A stretch of 64,000 nt of DNA, taken from Shimia sp965227725 (GTDB lineage Bacteria; Pseudomonadota; Alphaproteobacteria; Rhodobacterales; Rhodobacteraceae). A model generated the notes under the pieces. That model was not told where the DNA came from, ran no database searches, and was given only the letters and a program-made list of their open reading frames with translations. Positions 7,987-16,214 of this stretch are shown here, piece by piece (within the stretch, counting starts at the first letter, position 1; each line of letters opens with the position of its first letter). The stretch lies in contig NZ_CBDDGH010000001.1 in NCBI RefSeq assembly GCF_965227725.1, positions 1,054,001-1,118,000 of the forward strand, in the 5' to 3' direction. The position numbers were made by a program, and so were the translations under genes.

Positions 7987-8070
7987 GTCGCACCTCACCA
8001 AGTCATGTTGCGGGATATGGTCTAGAGACCTATCAAGTACGGGCAAAGACACAAGTGGAAAGGCCGGAAA

Positions 8071-9462
8071 ATGACGGATTTGTCAGGCGAACTGCTCAGC
8101 GCAAATCGACGCAGCAACTGGATTCGCCTGCGTACATTCATCGCTTTGCGCTGGATTGCGATTGCCGGGCAAATTGTCGCGCTGCTTGTGGCGCAATTCG
8201 GCTTTGGCCTGGTTCTGGAATACGGGCTTTGCTACCTCGCGGTGGGCATTTCGGTGATCGGCAATCTTGTCGCGATTTTTGTCTTTCCCGAGAACAAGTT
8301 GCTGACCGAGTCCGAGAACCGCTACATGCTGTTGTTTGACGTGCTGCAGCTTGGTTTCTTGCTGTTCCTGACCGGCGGTCTGCACAACCCCTTCGCCTTT
8401 CTCGTTGTCGCCCCCGTCACGATTGCCGCCTCTGTCCTGTCGCTCCGCTCCGCCGTTACGCTGGCCGCACTGGCGGTGATCATCGTGACCGCGCTTCTGG
8501 AATTCCACCTGCCGCTGCGCACCCAGAATTTCTTTATTCTACAAGTGTCTGACGTGTTCTTGTTTGGCAACTGGGCCGCCATCGTAATCGCGATTTCCTT
8601 CTCCTCATTCTATTCGCGTCAGGTTGTGACAGAGATGTCCTCCATGGCCGAAGCCTTGGCCGCAACCCAAATGGCGCTCGCACGGGAGCAGAAGCTCACC
8701 GATCTTGGCGGCGTTGTCGCCGCTGCTGCGCATGAGCTCGGCACGCCCTTGGCCACCATCAAACTGGCAAGCGCGGAACTGTTTGAAGAACTGGATGACC
8801 GTCCGGACCTCCGTGAAGACGCCGCCCTGATCCGGGAGCAAACCGACCGCTGCAGAGACATCCTGCGCTCCATGGGACGTGCGGGCAAAGACGATCTGCA
8901 TCTGCGCAAGGCACCTCTTTCCACAGTCATCGAAGAGGCCGCCGAGCCTCATATGGATCGGGGCAAACAGATCATTTTTGACCATTTTGAGATCGTGGAC
9001 GGCCCGGAAATTTTGCGCCGGCCAGAGATCATCCACGGCTTGAGAAACCTCATTCAGAACGCGGTCGACTTTGCCCGGGAGAACGTGTGGGTTGAAACCG
9101 AATGGGACGAAACGTCGATCTATTTGCGCATCTTGGATGATGGGCCCGGTTACCCGCCCCATCTGATCGGCCGCATTGGCGACCCCTTCATGCGGCACCG
9201 CAAACCAGAGAAGGAACGCAAGAAGCGCCCGGGTTACGAAGGTATGGGGCTTGGCCTGTTCATCGCAAAAACGCTGCTGGAGAGATCCGGTGCGGAGATA
9301 AGTTTTGCAAACGGTTCCAAGGTGATAGAGGAAGGTCGCTTTACCACAGCGCGCAGTGGCGCTGTGGTGGAGGTCATCTGGCCACGACAAAAAATCGAGG
9401 CGAACCTAAATCTCGATCTTGTAGGAAGCGGCGAAAACCCGGTGCATCAAACGCAGGCCTGA
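8071..9462 (+). CDS. regB: RegB/PrrB redox sensor histidine kinase
   Basis: The 463-residue protein has six predicted membrane segments (about residues 22-182), then a HisKA domain with the phospho-acceptor His221 in AAAAHELGTPLATI and an ATPase domain (NAVDFA, DDGPGYP, GMGLGLFIAK). Two RegB-specific features are present: the quinone-linked heptad GGLHNPF (102-108) between helices, and the redox-active cysteine Cys261 in EQTDRCRDIL just after the His box. These are known to couple the kinase to quinone pool and oxygen status. Its partner RegA is at 6732-7286. The first ATG in frame gives the canonical N-terminus. Confidence 0.96.
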   Translation: MTDLSGELLSANRRSNWIRLRTFIALRWIAIAGQIVALLVAQFGFGLVLEYGLCYLAVGISVIGNLVAIFVFPENKLLTESENRYMLLFDVLQLGFLLFLTGGLHNPFAFLVVAPVTIAASVLSLRSAVTLAALAVIIVTALLEFHLPLRTQNFFILQVSDVFLFGNWAAIVIAISFSSFYSRQVVTEMSSMAEALAATQMALAREQKLTDLGGVVAAAAHELGTPLATIKLASAELFEELDDRPDLREDAALIREQTDRCRDILRSMGRAGKDDLHLRKAPLSTVIEEAAEPHMDRGKQIIFDHFEIVDGPEILRRPEIIHGLRNLIQNAVDFARENVWVETEWDETSIYLRILDDGPGYPPHLIGRIGDPFMRHRKPEKERKKRPGYEGMGLGLFIAKTLLERSGAEISFANGSKVIEEGRFTTARSGAVVEVIWPRQKIEANLNLDLVGSGENPVHQTQA

Positions 9463-9556
9463 GCAGATAAATCTTGCAAAACAAGCGGATTCTTGCACAC
9501 TCTTAACGAATTCAATGAAGATCTTCCTCTCCACTACGTTGCTAATGGAGACTTCC

Positions 9557-11083
9557 ATGTTGTTAACGAGTACTCAGCTTCTGTTTGTTTTAGCCGCTTC
9601 GGTCTTATTTGTGACCTGCGTCTGGATGATGACCCGACGCCTGCCGCAAAACACCCGACCGCCAACAGAGATCGCACCAAACGCCACCAAAGCCTGCTTT
9701 CTGTTTCGCTCCGGAAGTTTGATTGATGCCAATCCCGCAGCGCTTCAGATATGTGCAGAGACGCCGGTTGAGACCTTTGACTGGTCCGCGCTCCACCAGA
9801 AGATGGCACCGCTCTTTCCGGATTTCCCAAGGATCCAAGGTGCCAGTCAGGATCGTGACGTCACCATTTTACGGTCTCAGGATCCGGAAGACGGCTCCAT
9901 CGTGACCATAGATCAATGGGACGAAGTCGCCCGCATCACCATCGCGCAAGACGATGCGCCCGATGCGGCCCGTCGCACCGCGATTATGCAGGCGATGTTT
10001 CAAGCCCCCAACCCGATCTGGAAATCAGACACCGAGGGAAACGTGGTCTGGCGCAATGGGTCGTATAAGAACCTGGTTGGACAGCTTGGCCATCAGTCCA
10101 GAAACGAACCTGTCTTTGACGTCCGCGAGTTGATCGTTGGGGAGCCGTCAAAACGTTTGCAAGTCACCGACAAAATCGGCGCCACGACACGATGGTTTGA
10201 CGTGACAGCCGTGCAGGCGGGCAACAACGTGATGTATTATGCCACTGAGGCAGATGCCGTCGTATCCGCTTTGGATGCACAGCGCAGCTTTGTGCAAATC
10301 TTCTCCAAAACCTTTGCGCATCTCTCAACCGGACTGGCGATTTTTGATCGTGACCGCAGACTGATCCTGTTTAATCCTGCCCTGATGGCGCTCACCGGGC
10401 TCAGCGCGGAATTTCTGTCCAAACGCTGCGATGCGAAGTCTTTCTTTGACCAGCTCAGGGAAATGCACGTAGCGCCCAACGTCAGCACCAACAAAAGCTG
10501 GGCGGAGCAGGTTGAAATCATCATGCAGGCGGCACTTGAGGACCGCTATAGCAAGACCTGGACCTTGCCTTCTGGCGTCACCTATCGCGTCACGGGCCGC
10601 CCGCATCCGGATGGCGCTTTGGTCTTTCTGGTGGAAGACATTACGGCGGAAATCACGGTCACACGACGATTTCGTGCCGAGCTGGATCAGTGCCACGGCG
10701 TCATGGATACGATCAAATCTGCGCTTGTTCTGTTTTCCTCCACCGGCCAGCTGCAGCTTTGCAACGAAGCCTACCGGCGTCTCTGGAAATCAGACCCGGA
10801 CAGCAGCTTTGCCAAATACACCCTCACAGACGCCCTCGCCCACTGGCGCAGCGATTGCCTGCCAAATGAGATATGGCCGCAGCTCCAAAACCGTATCCTG
10901 TCGACCTCCATTCGAGAACACTGGCATGCCACCATCACGCTGAAAACACTCACTGCTGTGCGCCTGACACTGACGCCCATAGCAGGAGGAATGACGCTGG
11001 TTTCCTTTGACAAGATCTTGCCCTTTGGCACGCCGGATCCTATCAGAGTGGAAACACAGGAAGAGACCCCCATTCACGGCTGA
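9557..11083 (+). CDS. Membrane-anchored multi-PAS protein without a recognisable output domain
   Basis: The chosen ATG at 9557 has GGAG six bases upstream and gives 508 residues; an in-frame ATG at 9515 lacks a ribosome-binding site. One N-terminal helix (LLFVLAASVLFVTCVWMM) is followed by a cytoplasmic part with two or three PAS-like modules. The clearest runs from HLSTGLAIFDRDRRLILFNPAL through LVEDITAEI, and a further one covers TIKSALVLFSSTGQLQLCNEAYRRLW. After the last PAS the protein ends, with no histidine kinase, cyclase or phosphodiesterase motif. It could be a signalling adaptor or a kinase relative that has lost its catalytic half. It begins a co-directional run into tsaE and addBA. 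Confidence 0.7.
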   Translation: MLLTSTQLLFVLAASVLFVTCVWMMTRRLPQNTRPPTEIAPNATKACFLFRSGSLIDANPAALQICAETPVETFDWSALHQKMAPLFPDFPRIQGASQDRDVTILRSQDPEDGSIVTIDQWDEVARITIAQDDAPDAARRTAIMQAMFQAPNPIWKSDTEGNVVWRNGSYKNLVGQLGHQSRNEPVFDVRELIVGEPSKRLQVTDKIGATTRWFDVTAVQAGNNVMYYATEADAVVSALDAQRSFVQIFSKTFAHLSTGLAIFDRDRRLILFNPALMALTGLSAEFLSKRCDAKSFFDQLREMHVAPNVSTNKSWAEQVEIIMQAALEDRYSKTWTLPSGVTYRVTGRPHPDGALVFLVEDITAEITVTRRFRAELDQCHGVMDTIKSALVLFSSTGQLQLCNEAYRRLWKSDPDSSFAKYTLTDALAHWRSDCLPNEIWPQLQNRILSTSIREHWHATITLKTLTAVRLTLTPIAGGMTLVSFDKILPFGTPDPIRVETQEETPIHG

Positions 11084-11124
11084 TCTCGCTTGCAGCCTCC
11101 GGCCACGATTTTTACTGTGGCCGC

Positions 11125-11598
11125 ATGACCGTCCTCCAGCTTTCCCTCGATCTTCCTTCTGCCGACGCAACGCAGCAATTGGCCATGCGTATCGGCAAAA
11201 CACTCACGCCAGCTGATGTATTGCTTCTGGAAGGCCCGATAGGTGCCGGAAAAACGCATTTTGCACGCAGCCTGATCCAATCTCTTTTGCCGATTGTCGA
11301 AGATGTGCCTTCCCCCACATTCACGCTGGTGCAGGTTTATGATGGACCTGAAAGTGAAATCTGGCACGCGGATCTCTATCGACTCTCTGCCCCTGATGAG
11401 GTGGTTGAGCTTGGCCTAACCGATGCTTTTGAAGAAGCTATTTGTCTGGTGGAGTGGCCTGACCGCCTTGCGGAGTTGCAACCTGAAAACGCCCTAACGC
11501 TTTCCTTTGCCCTCGCCGAAGAAGAAGAAAGGCGTCAGCTGACCCTGTCAGCGACCGCGCCACGCTGGGCCGATCTGTTTGAAAGCCTGCCCGAATGA
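11125..11598 (+). CDS. tsaE: tRNA threonylcarbamoyladenosine biosynthesis ATPase TsaE
   Basis: The 157-residue protein has the TsaE P-loop GPIGAGKTHFARSL (about 37-50), the SPTFTLVQVY segment and the WHADLYRLS block typical of the family. TsaE drives turnover of the TsaB-TsaD complex that makes t6A at position 37 of ANN-decoding tRNAs. The stop overlaps the start of the next kinase gene by four bases, showing translational coupling. Its place before amgK, murU and addBA is common in Rhodobacteraceae; no functional link with those genes is known. Confidence 0.93.
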   Translation: MTVLQLSLDLPSADATQQLAMRIGKTLTPADVLLLEGPIGAGKTHFARSLIQSLLPIVEDVPSPTFTLVQVYDGPESEIWHADLYRLSAPDEVVELGLTDAFEEAICLVEWPDRLAELQPENALTLSFALAEEEERRQLTLSATAPRWADLFESLPE

Positions 11599-12617
11599 CC
11601 GCGCGTGCGACCTTGATCGCAACATTTTTGCAAGAAACCCAGTGGTCTGATGCCACGCAGACGCCGCTTGCCGGGGATGCCTCTGCACGTCGCTACATCC
11701 GTTTACAACGCCCATCCGGACAAACAGCCATATTTATGGATGCGCCCAAGGAAAACGGTGAAGACATTCGCCCTTTCTTGCGGATCGCGCAGTTTTTGAC
11801 GGCGCATGGTTTCTCTGCGCCGGAGATCTGGCACGCGTCAGAAGAAGCGGGTTTGATTGTGATGGAAGACCTCGGCGACGACCTTTTTGTAAAGGTCATG
11901 GCGGATAGGACAGCCAATCAGCTTTCGCTTTATCAGGCCGCTGTGGACGTGCTGCTGGAACTGCAAGCGCTCGCTCCGCCCGCCAATCTGGCGGTCATGG
12001 ATAACAAAACGCTCGCGGAAATGACTGAGCCTGCTTTCACTTGGTATTGCGACGCACCTGCCAAGGGGATCGATGAAGCCGTCGCAAATTTTGTGGGGGC
12101 GTTGCGGCGCCTGCTGGAGACTTACCTTCCCGAACCAAGCGTACTTGTGTTGCGCGATTTTCATGCGGAGAATCTGCTCTGGCTGCCCGATCGCGCCGAC
12201 AGCGCACGTGTTGGGCTGTTGGATTTTCAGGACGCTTTGATAGGCCATCCGGCCTATGATCTGGTATCGATGCTGCAGGACGCACGCCGGGATGTGCCTG
12301 AAAATATCGAGCGTGCGACCAAGGCCTATTATCAACGCAAAACCCAGACAGATCCTGAAAGCTTTGTTGCCGGCTACCACCTGCTTGGTTTGCAGCGAAA
12401 CCTTCGCATTCTTGGCATCTTTGCCCGATTGTGTAAGCAGGCCGGGAAACCGCACTACGTGGATTTCATACCGCGTGTTCATGACCATGTGATCCGCAAT
12501 CTGGCCCACCCTGCTCTGCAGGACATCGCCAAACTTCTAAAATCTGTTCTGCCTGAACCAACCCCAGAATTTCTCCAATCTTTGAAAGACCAATGCGCCA
12601 CACACCCGAAGCCATAA
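11595..12617 (+). CDS. amgK: Amino-sugar kinase AmgK-like (APH fold)
   Basis: The 340-residue phosphotransferase has the choline/aminoglycoside kinase fold: glycine-poor nucleotide loop (AGDASARRYIRL), the Brenner-type catalytic loop LRDFHAENLLWL, and the metal-binding LLDFQDALIGHPAYDL. In Gram-negatives this family includes AmgK, which phosphorylates the anomeric carbon of N-acetylmuramate and N-acetylglucosamine. The following overlapping gene encodes a MurU-like nucleotidyltransferase, and the pair defines the fosfomycin-bypassing peptidoglycan recycling route, so the call rests on family plus neighbour. It overlaps tsaE by four bases and murU by 25. Confidence 0.82.
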   Translation: MTARATLIATFLQETQWSDATQTPLAGDASARRYIRLQRPSGQTAIFMDAPKENGEDIRPFLRIAQFLTAHGFSAPEIWHASEEAGLIVMEDLGDDLFVKVMADRTANQLSLYQAAVDVLLELQALAPPANLAVMDNKTLAEMTEPAFTWYCDAPAKGIDEAVANFVGALRRLLETYLPEPSVLVLRDFHAENLLWLPDRADSARVGLLDFQDALIGHPAYDLVSMLQDARRDVPENIERATKAYYQRKTQTDPESFVAGYHLLGLQRNLRILGIFARLCKQAGKPHYVDFIPRVHDHVIRNLAHPALQDIAKLLKSVLPEPTPEFLQSLKDQCATHPKP

Positions 12618-13285
12618 TGCTGTTCGCCGCCGGTTTTGGCACGCGCATGGGCACACTGACCAAAGACCACCCCAAACCGCTTTTGTCCGTTGGAGGCAAA
12701 ACGCTGCTGGACCACACACTGGACCTAGCGCAGGCCGTTTCCCCACAGAAAATCGTGGTGAATGCCCACTATCACCATGTTCAGATTGAAGCCCATCTGG
12801 CGCAAAAAGACGTGGCGGTTTCTGTCGAATCCCCGGACATTCTGGAAACTGGCGGTGGGTTGCGGCACGCCCTGCCCCTTTTGGGCGAAGGCCCTGTTTT
12901 CACAAGCAACACAGACGCGGTTTGGCGCGGTCCAAATCCCTTTGAATTGCTAAAATCCGCGTGGAACCCCGAGAGCATGGATGCATTGCTGCTTTGCGTT
13001 CCGAAAGAACACGCCGTTGGCCATGTGCGTTCCGGCGATTTCTTTTTATCCACCGACGGGAAACTCACCCGTGGACCGGGACAGATCTACACCGGGGTGC
13101 AAATTCTGAAAACGCACGGGTTGTCCGAGATCGGCGAAACGGCCTTTTCGCTCAATCTTTTGTGGGACCGCATGCTGGAGAACGACCGTTTGTTCGGCCT
13201 CACATACCCGGGATCGTGGTGCGATGTGGGTTCACCAGAAGGCATCGCGCTCGCTGAAACCATGTTGGAGGCCCGCGATGTTTGA
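12593..13285 (+). CDS. murU: N-acetylmuramate-1-phosphate uridylyltransferase MurU-like
   Basis: The 230-residue protein starts with the sugar-nucleotidyltransferase signature FAAGFGTRMGTLTKDHPKPL and continues with a Rossmann-type core (TSNTDAVW metal site, PGSWCDVGSP). In the AmgK-MurU pathway this enzyme makes UDP-MurNAc from MurNAc-1-phosphate, bypassing MurA/MurB. Two starts are possible: the ATG at 12593, used here because related proteins carry about eight residues before the Gly loop, and the ATG at 12617 that overlaps the amgK stop as TAATG. It overlaps addB by eight bases. Confidence 0.82.
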   Translation: MRHTPEAIMLFAAGFGTRMGTLTKDHPKPLLSVGGKTLLDHTLDLAQAVSPQKIVVNAHYHHVQIEAHLAQKDVAVSVESPDILETGGGLRHALPLLGEGPVFTSNTDAVWRGPNPFELLKSAWNPESMDALLLCVPKEHAVGHVRSGDFFLSTDGKLTRGPGQIYTGVQILKTHGLSEIGETAFSLNLLWDRMLENDRLFGLTYPGSWCDVGSPEGIALAETMLEARDV

Positions 13286-16214
13286 GCCAAGCGACACTCC
13301 GCGCGTTTTTGCGCTCGCACCTGGTGTGGATTTTCCCAAGGCCTTTGTGAAGGGACTGCGCGCGCGGTTTGACGGCAAGCCGCCACAGGACATTGCTCGC
13401 GCTCAGGTGATTGTGAACACCGCCCGTATGGCGCGGCGCATCCAGACGCTTTTTGACAATGGCCCGGCAACGCTCTTGCCGCGCATTCAATTGCTTGGAG
13501 ATTTTGCCAACACAGAATCCGCAGACCTGCCCAAGGCATCCTCCCCCATCCGCCAACGATTTGAGCTGATCCAACTGGTCACGCGCTTGCTGGAACAACA
13601 GCCCGACTTGGCTGCGCGCGCCTCTGTCTATGACCTCGCCGACAGTCTGGCCTCTCTCTTTGATGAGATGGCCGGAGAAGGTGTGGCTGTGGACACCATT
13701 GAGACATTGGATGTGGCTGATCAGTCCGGTCACTGGGCGCGCGCGCAGTCCTTCTTTGCGATTGCCCGGCATTTTCTGGAAGACCTCGAAAGCGCACCGG
13801 GTGCCGAGGCACGTCAACGCCGTGCCATCGAGGCCATTATCGCGCGTTGGGAAACTGCGCCCCCCACCCATCCGATCATATTGGCGGGCTCCACCGGGTC
13901 TCGCGGCACCATGCAGCTTCTGATGCGGGCCGTTGCGCGACTTCCCCAAGGTGCGATTGTTTTGCCCGGTTTTGATTTTGACATGCCTGCGGCCACATGG
14001 GGGCATCTCAGCACGGCTTTGGAAAGCGAAGATCACCCGCAGTTCCGGTATCATGCCTTGCTGGCGTCATTGGATCTGCCGATCAAAGCCGTTCAAACAT
14101 GGGATCCCTGCCCGGCTCCCTCACCTGCGCGCAATCGGCTGGTTTCGCTCGCGCTGCGACCTGCCCCGGTCACGGACCAGTGGCTTAGTGAAGGCCCGAA
14201 GCTTGGAGATCTGCTTCCCGCCACCAAGGACGTCACTTTGGTTGAGGCAACAACTCAGCGCGAAGAAGCCCTCACCATCGCCGCTCGCATGCGCAAAGCC
14301 GCAGAAGACGGGCAAACCTGCGCGTTGATCACACCCGACCGGATGCTCACACGCCAGGTCACTGCGGCGTTGGATCGCTGGGGGATCGTGCCAGACGACA
14401 GCGCCGGACAACCTCTTCAACTCTCCCCTCCGGGCCGTTTCCTGCGCCATGTTGTGGTACTGTTTCACCAAAAACTCACCTCTGAGATGCTGCTGACGCT
14501 GCTGAAGCACCCGTTGACGCACAGCGGAGCAGAACGTGGCAAACACCTGCGCTATACAAGGGAGCTAGAGCTTTGGCTTCGCCGAAAAGGCGTCACCTAT
14601 CCTGACGCCGAAACGCTCAGCGCTTGGGCGCAGGCCCAGAAAGACGATATGTCAGAGTGGATCGCCTGGCTCACGGGGTGCTTCTGTGATCAGCTCCGCG
14701 GGGCCTCTGATATGGCCAGCCTGCTTGAAGCCCATCTCTTGCTTTCGGAGAAAATCGCACATGGTCCCCAAGGGGATGGAGAAACGGGAAGCGGCGCGCT
14801 TTGGCAGGAAGCTGCTGGGCGTGCGGCCGTGCGGGTTTTGGCCGACATCAAGGACCATGCGCCTGTTGTTGGCGAGATTTTATCCACGGATTATGCCGAT
14901 CTCATAGGAGCGCTTCTTTCGCGTGGAGAGGTTCGCGATCGCGATGCTGGCCACCCACACATTCTGATCTGGGGCACGTTGGAAGCACGTGTTCAAGGGG
15001 CGGATCTTGTGATCCTCGGTGGTTTGAACGAGGGCAGCTGGCCAGAAGCGCCCAGCCCTGACCCTTGGCTCAACCGGAAAATGCGCCACGATGCCGGCTT
15101 GCTGCTGCCAGAACGCCGTATCGGTCTTGCCGCGCATGATTTTCAACAGGCCGTTGGCGCGCCAGAAGTCTGGCTCACCCGCGCGATCCGTTCTGACGAA
15201 GCCGAAACTGTGCCTTCGCGCTGGGTCAATCGGCTGATCAACCTTTTGGGCGGCTTGCCACAGCAGAACGGTCCGGAGGCTTTGGCGGAAATGCGCGGGC
15301 GTGCACAGGTTTGGCTTGATCGCGTTCGCGCCTTGGAAACCGTGCCGCTTGTGCCAGCTGCAAAACGTCCTTCGCCCACTCCGCCAGCTGCGGCGCGTCC
15401 ACGAAAGCTCTCCGTTACAGAAATCAAACGTCTGATCCGCGATCCATATGCGATTTACGCCAAACACGTGCTCCGCTTGCGCCCGCTTGATCCTCTGATG
15501 CGCACACCGGATGCCTTGTTGCGTGGGATCGTCGTACATGAGGTTCTTGAAACGCTGATCAAGGAAAGTCGTGATCAGGATATTCCTGTGACCCGCGCGC
15601 GCATTTTGGAGATATCAGAGACTGTTTTGGCGCAAAATGTTCCCTGGGCCACTGCGCGTGCACTTTGGTTGGCCCGTCTTGCACGTGTTTCAGATCACAT
15701 TGTACATGGCGAGGAACGCCGCCGGAAACGCGCCATTCCACTGGCTTTTGAAGCGGAAACGCGCGCACGGATTGAAGACTTGGATTTCACGCTCACGGCC
15801 AAGGCTGACCGGATCGACCGCACTGAGAAAGGCGATCTGATCCTTTACGACTACAAAACCGGTGCGCCTCCTTCCAAGGATGAGCAGACCTATTTTGACA
15901 AACAGCTGCTTCTGGAAGCGGTCATGGCGGAACAGAACGGTTTTAAAGACATTGATCCCGCGCAGGTCGCTGATGCCATTTATATCGGTCTGGGAACCAC
16001 CCCCAAGGATCAACCGGCCCCGCTGTCCGAAACACCCACTGAAAAGGTTTGGGAGGAGTTTTCGACCCTCATCGGCCACTACCTTGAAGACGGGAAAGGA
16101 TTCACCTCCCGCCGCGCGATGCAATCGGAGCGCGACGAATGTCTTTACGATCAGCTTGCCCGGTTTGGCGAGTGGGACGCGACGGATGAACCTGCGCCGG
16201 AGGAGTTGACATGA
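13278..16214 (+). CDS. addB: Double-strand break repair protein AddB
   Basis: The 978-residue protein matches alphaproteobacterial AddB, partner of AddA in the helicase-nuclease that processes broken DNA ends for RecA. The C-terminal half holds the PD-(D/E)XK nuclease core (GIVVHEVLE, then LILYDYKTG near 870). The N-terminal region keeps the helicase-like fold but shows no intact Walker A. The cysteine set that forms the iron-sulfur clasp in Bacillus AddB is absent. I start at the ATG at 13278, preceded by GGAGG and overlapping the murU stop; a longer upstream frame would lie wholly within murU. It overlaps addA as ATGA. Confidence 0.93.
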   Translation: MFEPSDTPRVFALAPGVDFPKAFVKGLRARFDGKPPQDIARAQVIVNTARMARRIQTLFDNGPATLLPRIQLLGDFANTESADLPKASSPIRQRFELIQLVTRLLEQQPDLAARASVYDLADSLASLFDEMAGEGVAVDTIETLDVADQSGHWARAQSFFAIARHFLEDLESAPGAEARQRRAIEAIIARWETAPPTHPIILAGSTGSRGTMQLLMRAVARLPQGAIVLPGFDFDMPAATWGHLSTALESEDHPQFRYHALLASLDLPIKAVQTWDPCPAPSPARNRLVSLALRPAPVTDQWLSEGPKLGDLLPATKDVTLVEATTQREEALTIAARMRKAAEDGQTCALITPDRMLTRQVTAALDRWGIVPDDSAGQPLQLSPPGRFLRHVVVLFHQKLTSEMLLTLLKHPLTHSGAERGKHLRYTRELELWLRRKGVTYPDAETLSAWAQAQKDDMSEWIAWLTGCFCDQLRGASDMASLLEAHLLLSEKIAHGPQGDGETGSGALWQEAAGRAAVRVLADIKDHAPVVGEILSTDYADLIGALLSRGEVRDRDAGHPHILIWGTLEARVQGADLVILGGLNEGSWPEAPSPDPWLNRKMRHDAGLLLPERRIGLAAHDFQQAVGAPEVWLTRAIRSDEAETVPSRWVNRLINLLGGLPQQNGPEALAEMRGRAQVWLDRVRALETVPLVPAAKRPSPTPPAAARPRKLSVTEIKRLIRDPYAIYAKHVLRLRPLDPLMRTPDALLRGIVVHEVLETLIKESRDQDIPVTRARILEISETVLAQNVPWATARALWLARLARVSDHIVHGEERRRKRAIPLAFEAETRARIEDLDFTLTAKADRIDRTEKGDLILYDYKTGAPPSKDEQTYFDKQLLLEAVMAEQNGFKDIDPAQVADAIYIGLGTTPKDQPAPLSETPTEKVWEEFSTLIGHYLEDGKGFTSRRAMQSERDECLYDQLARFGEWDATDEPAPEELT

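Noticed and set aside
8605..9390. Long minus-strand frame opposite regB
   Set aside because: It lies fully inside regB, whose motifs are unmistakable; the antisense protein has no family.
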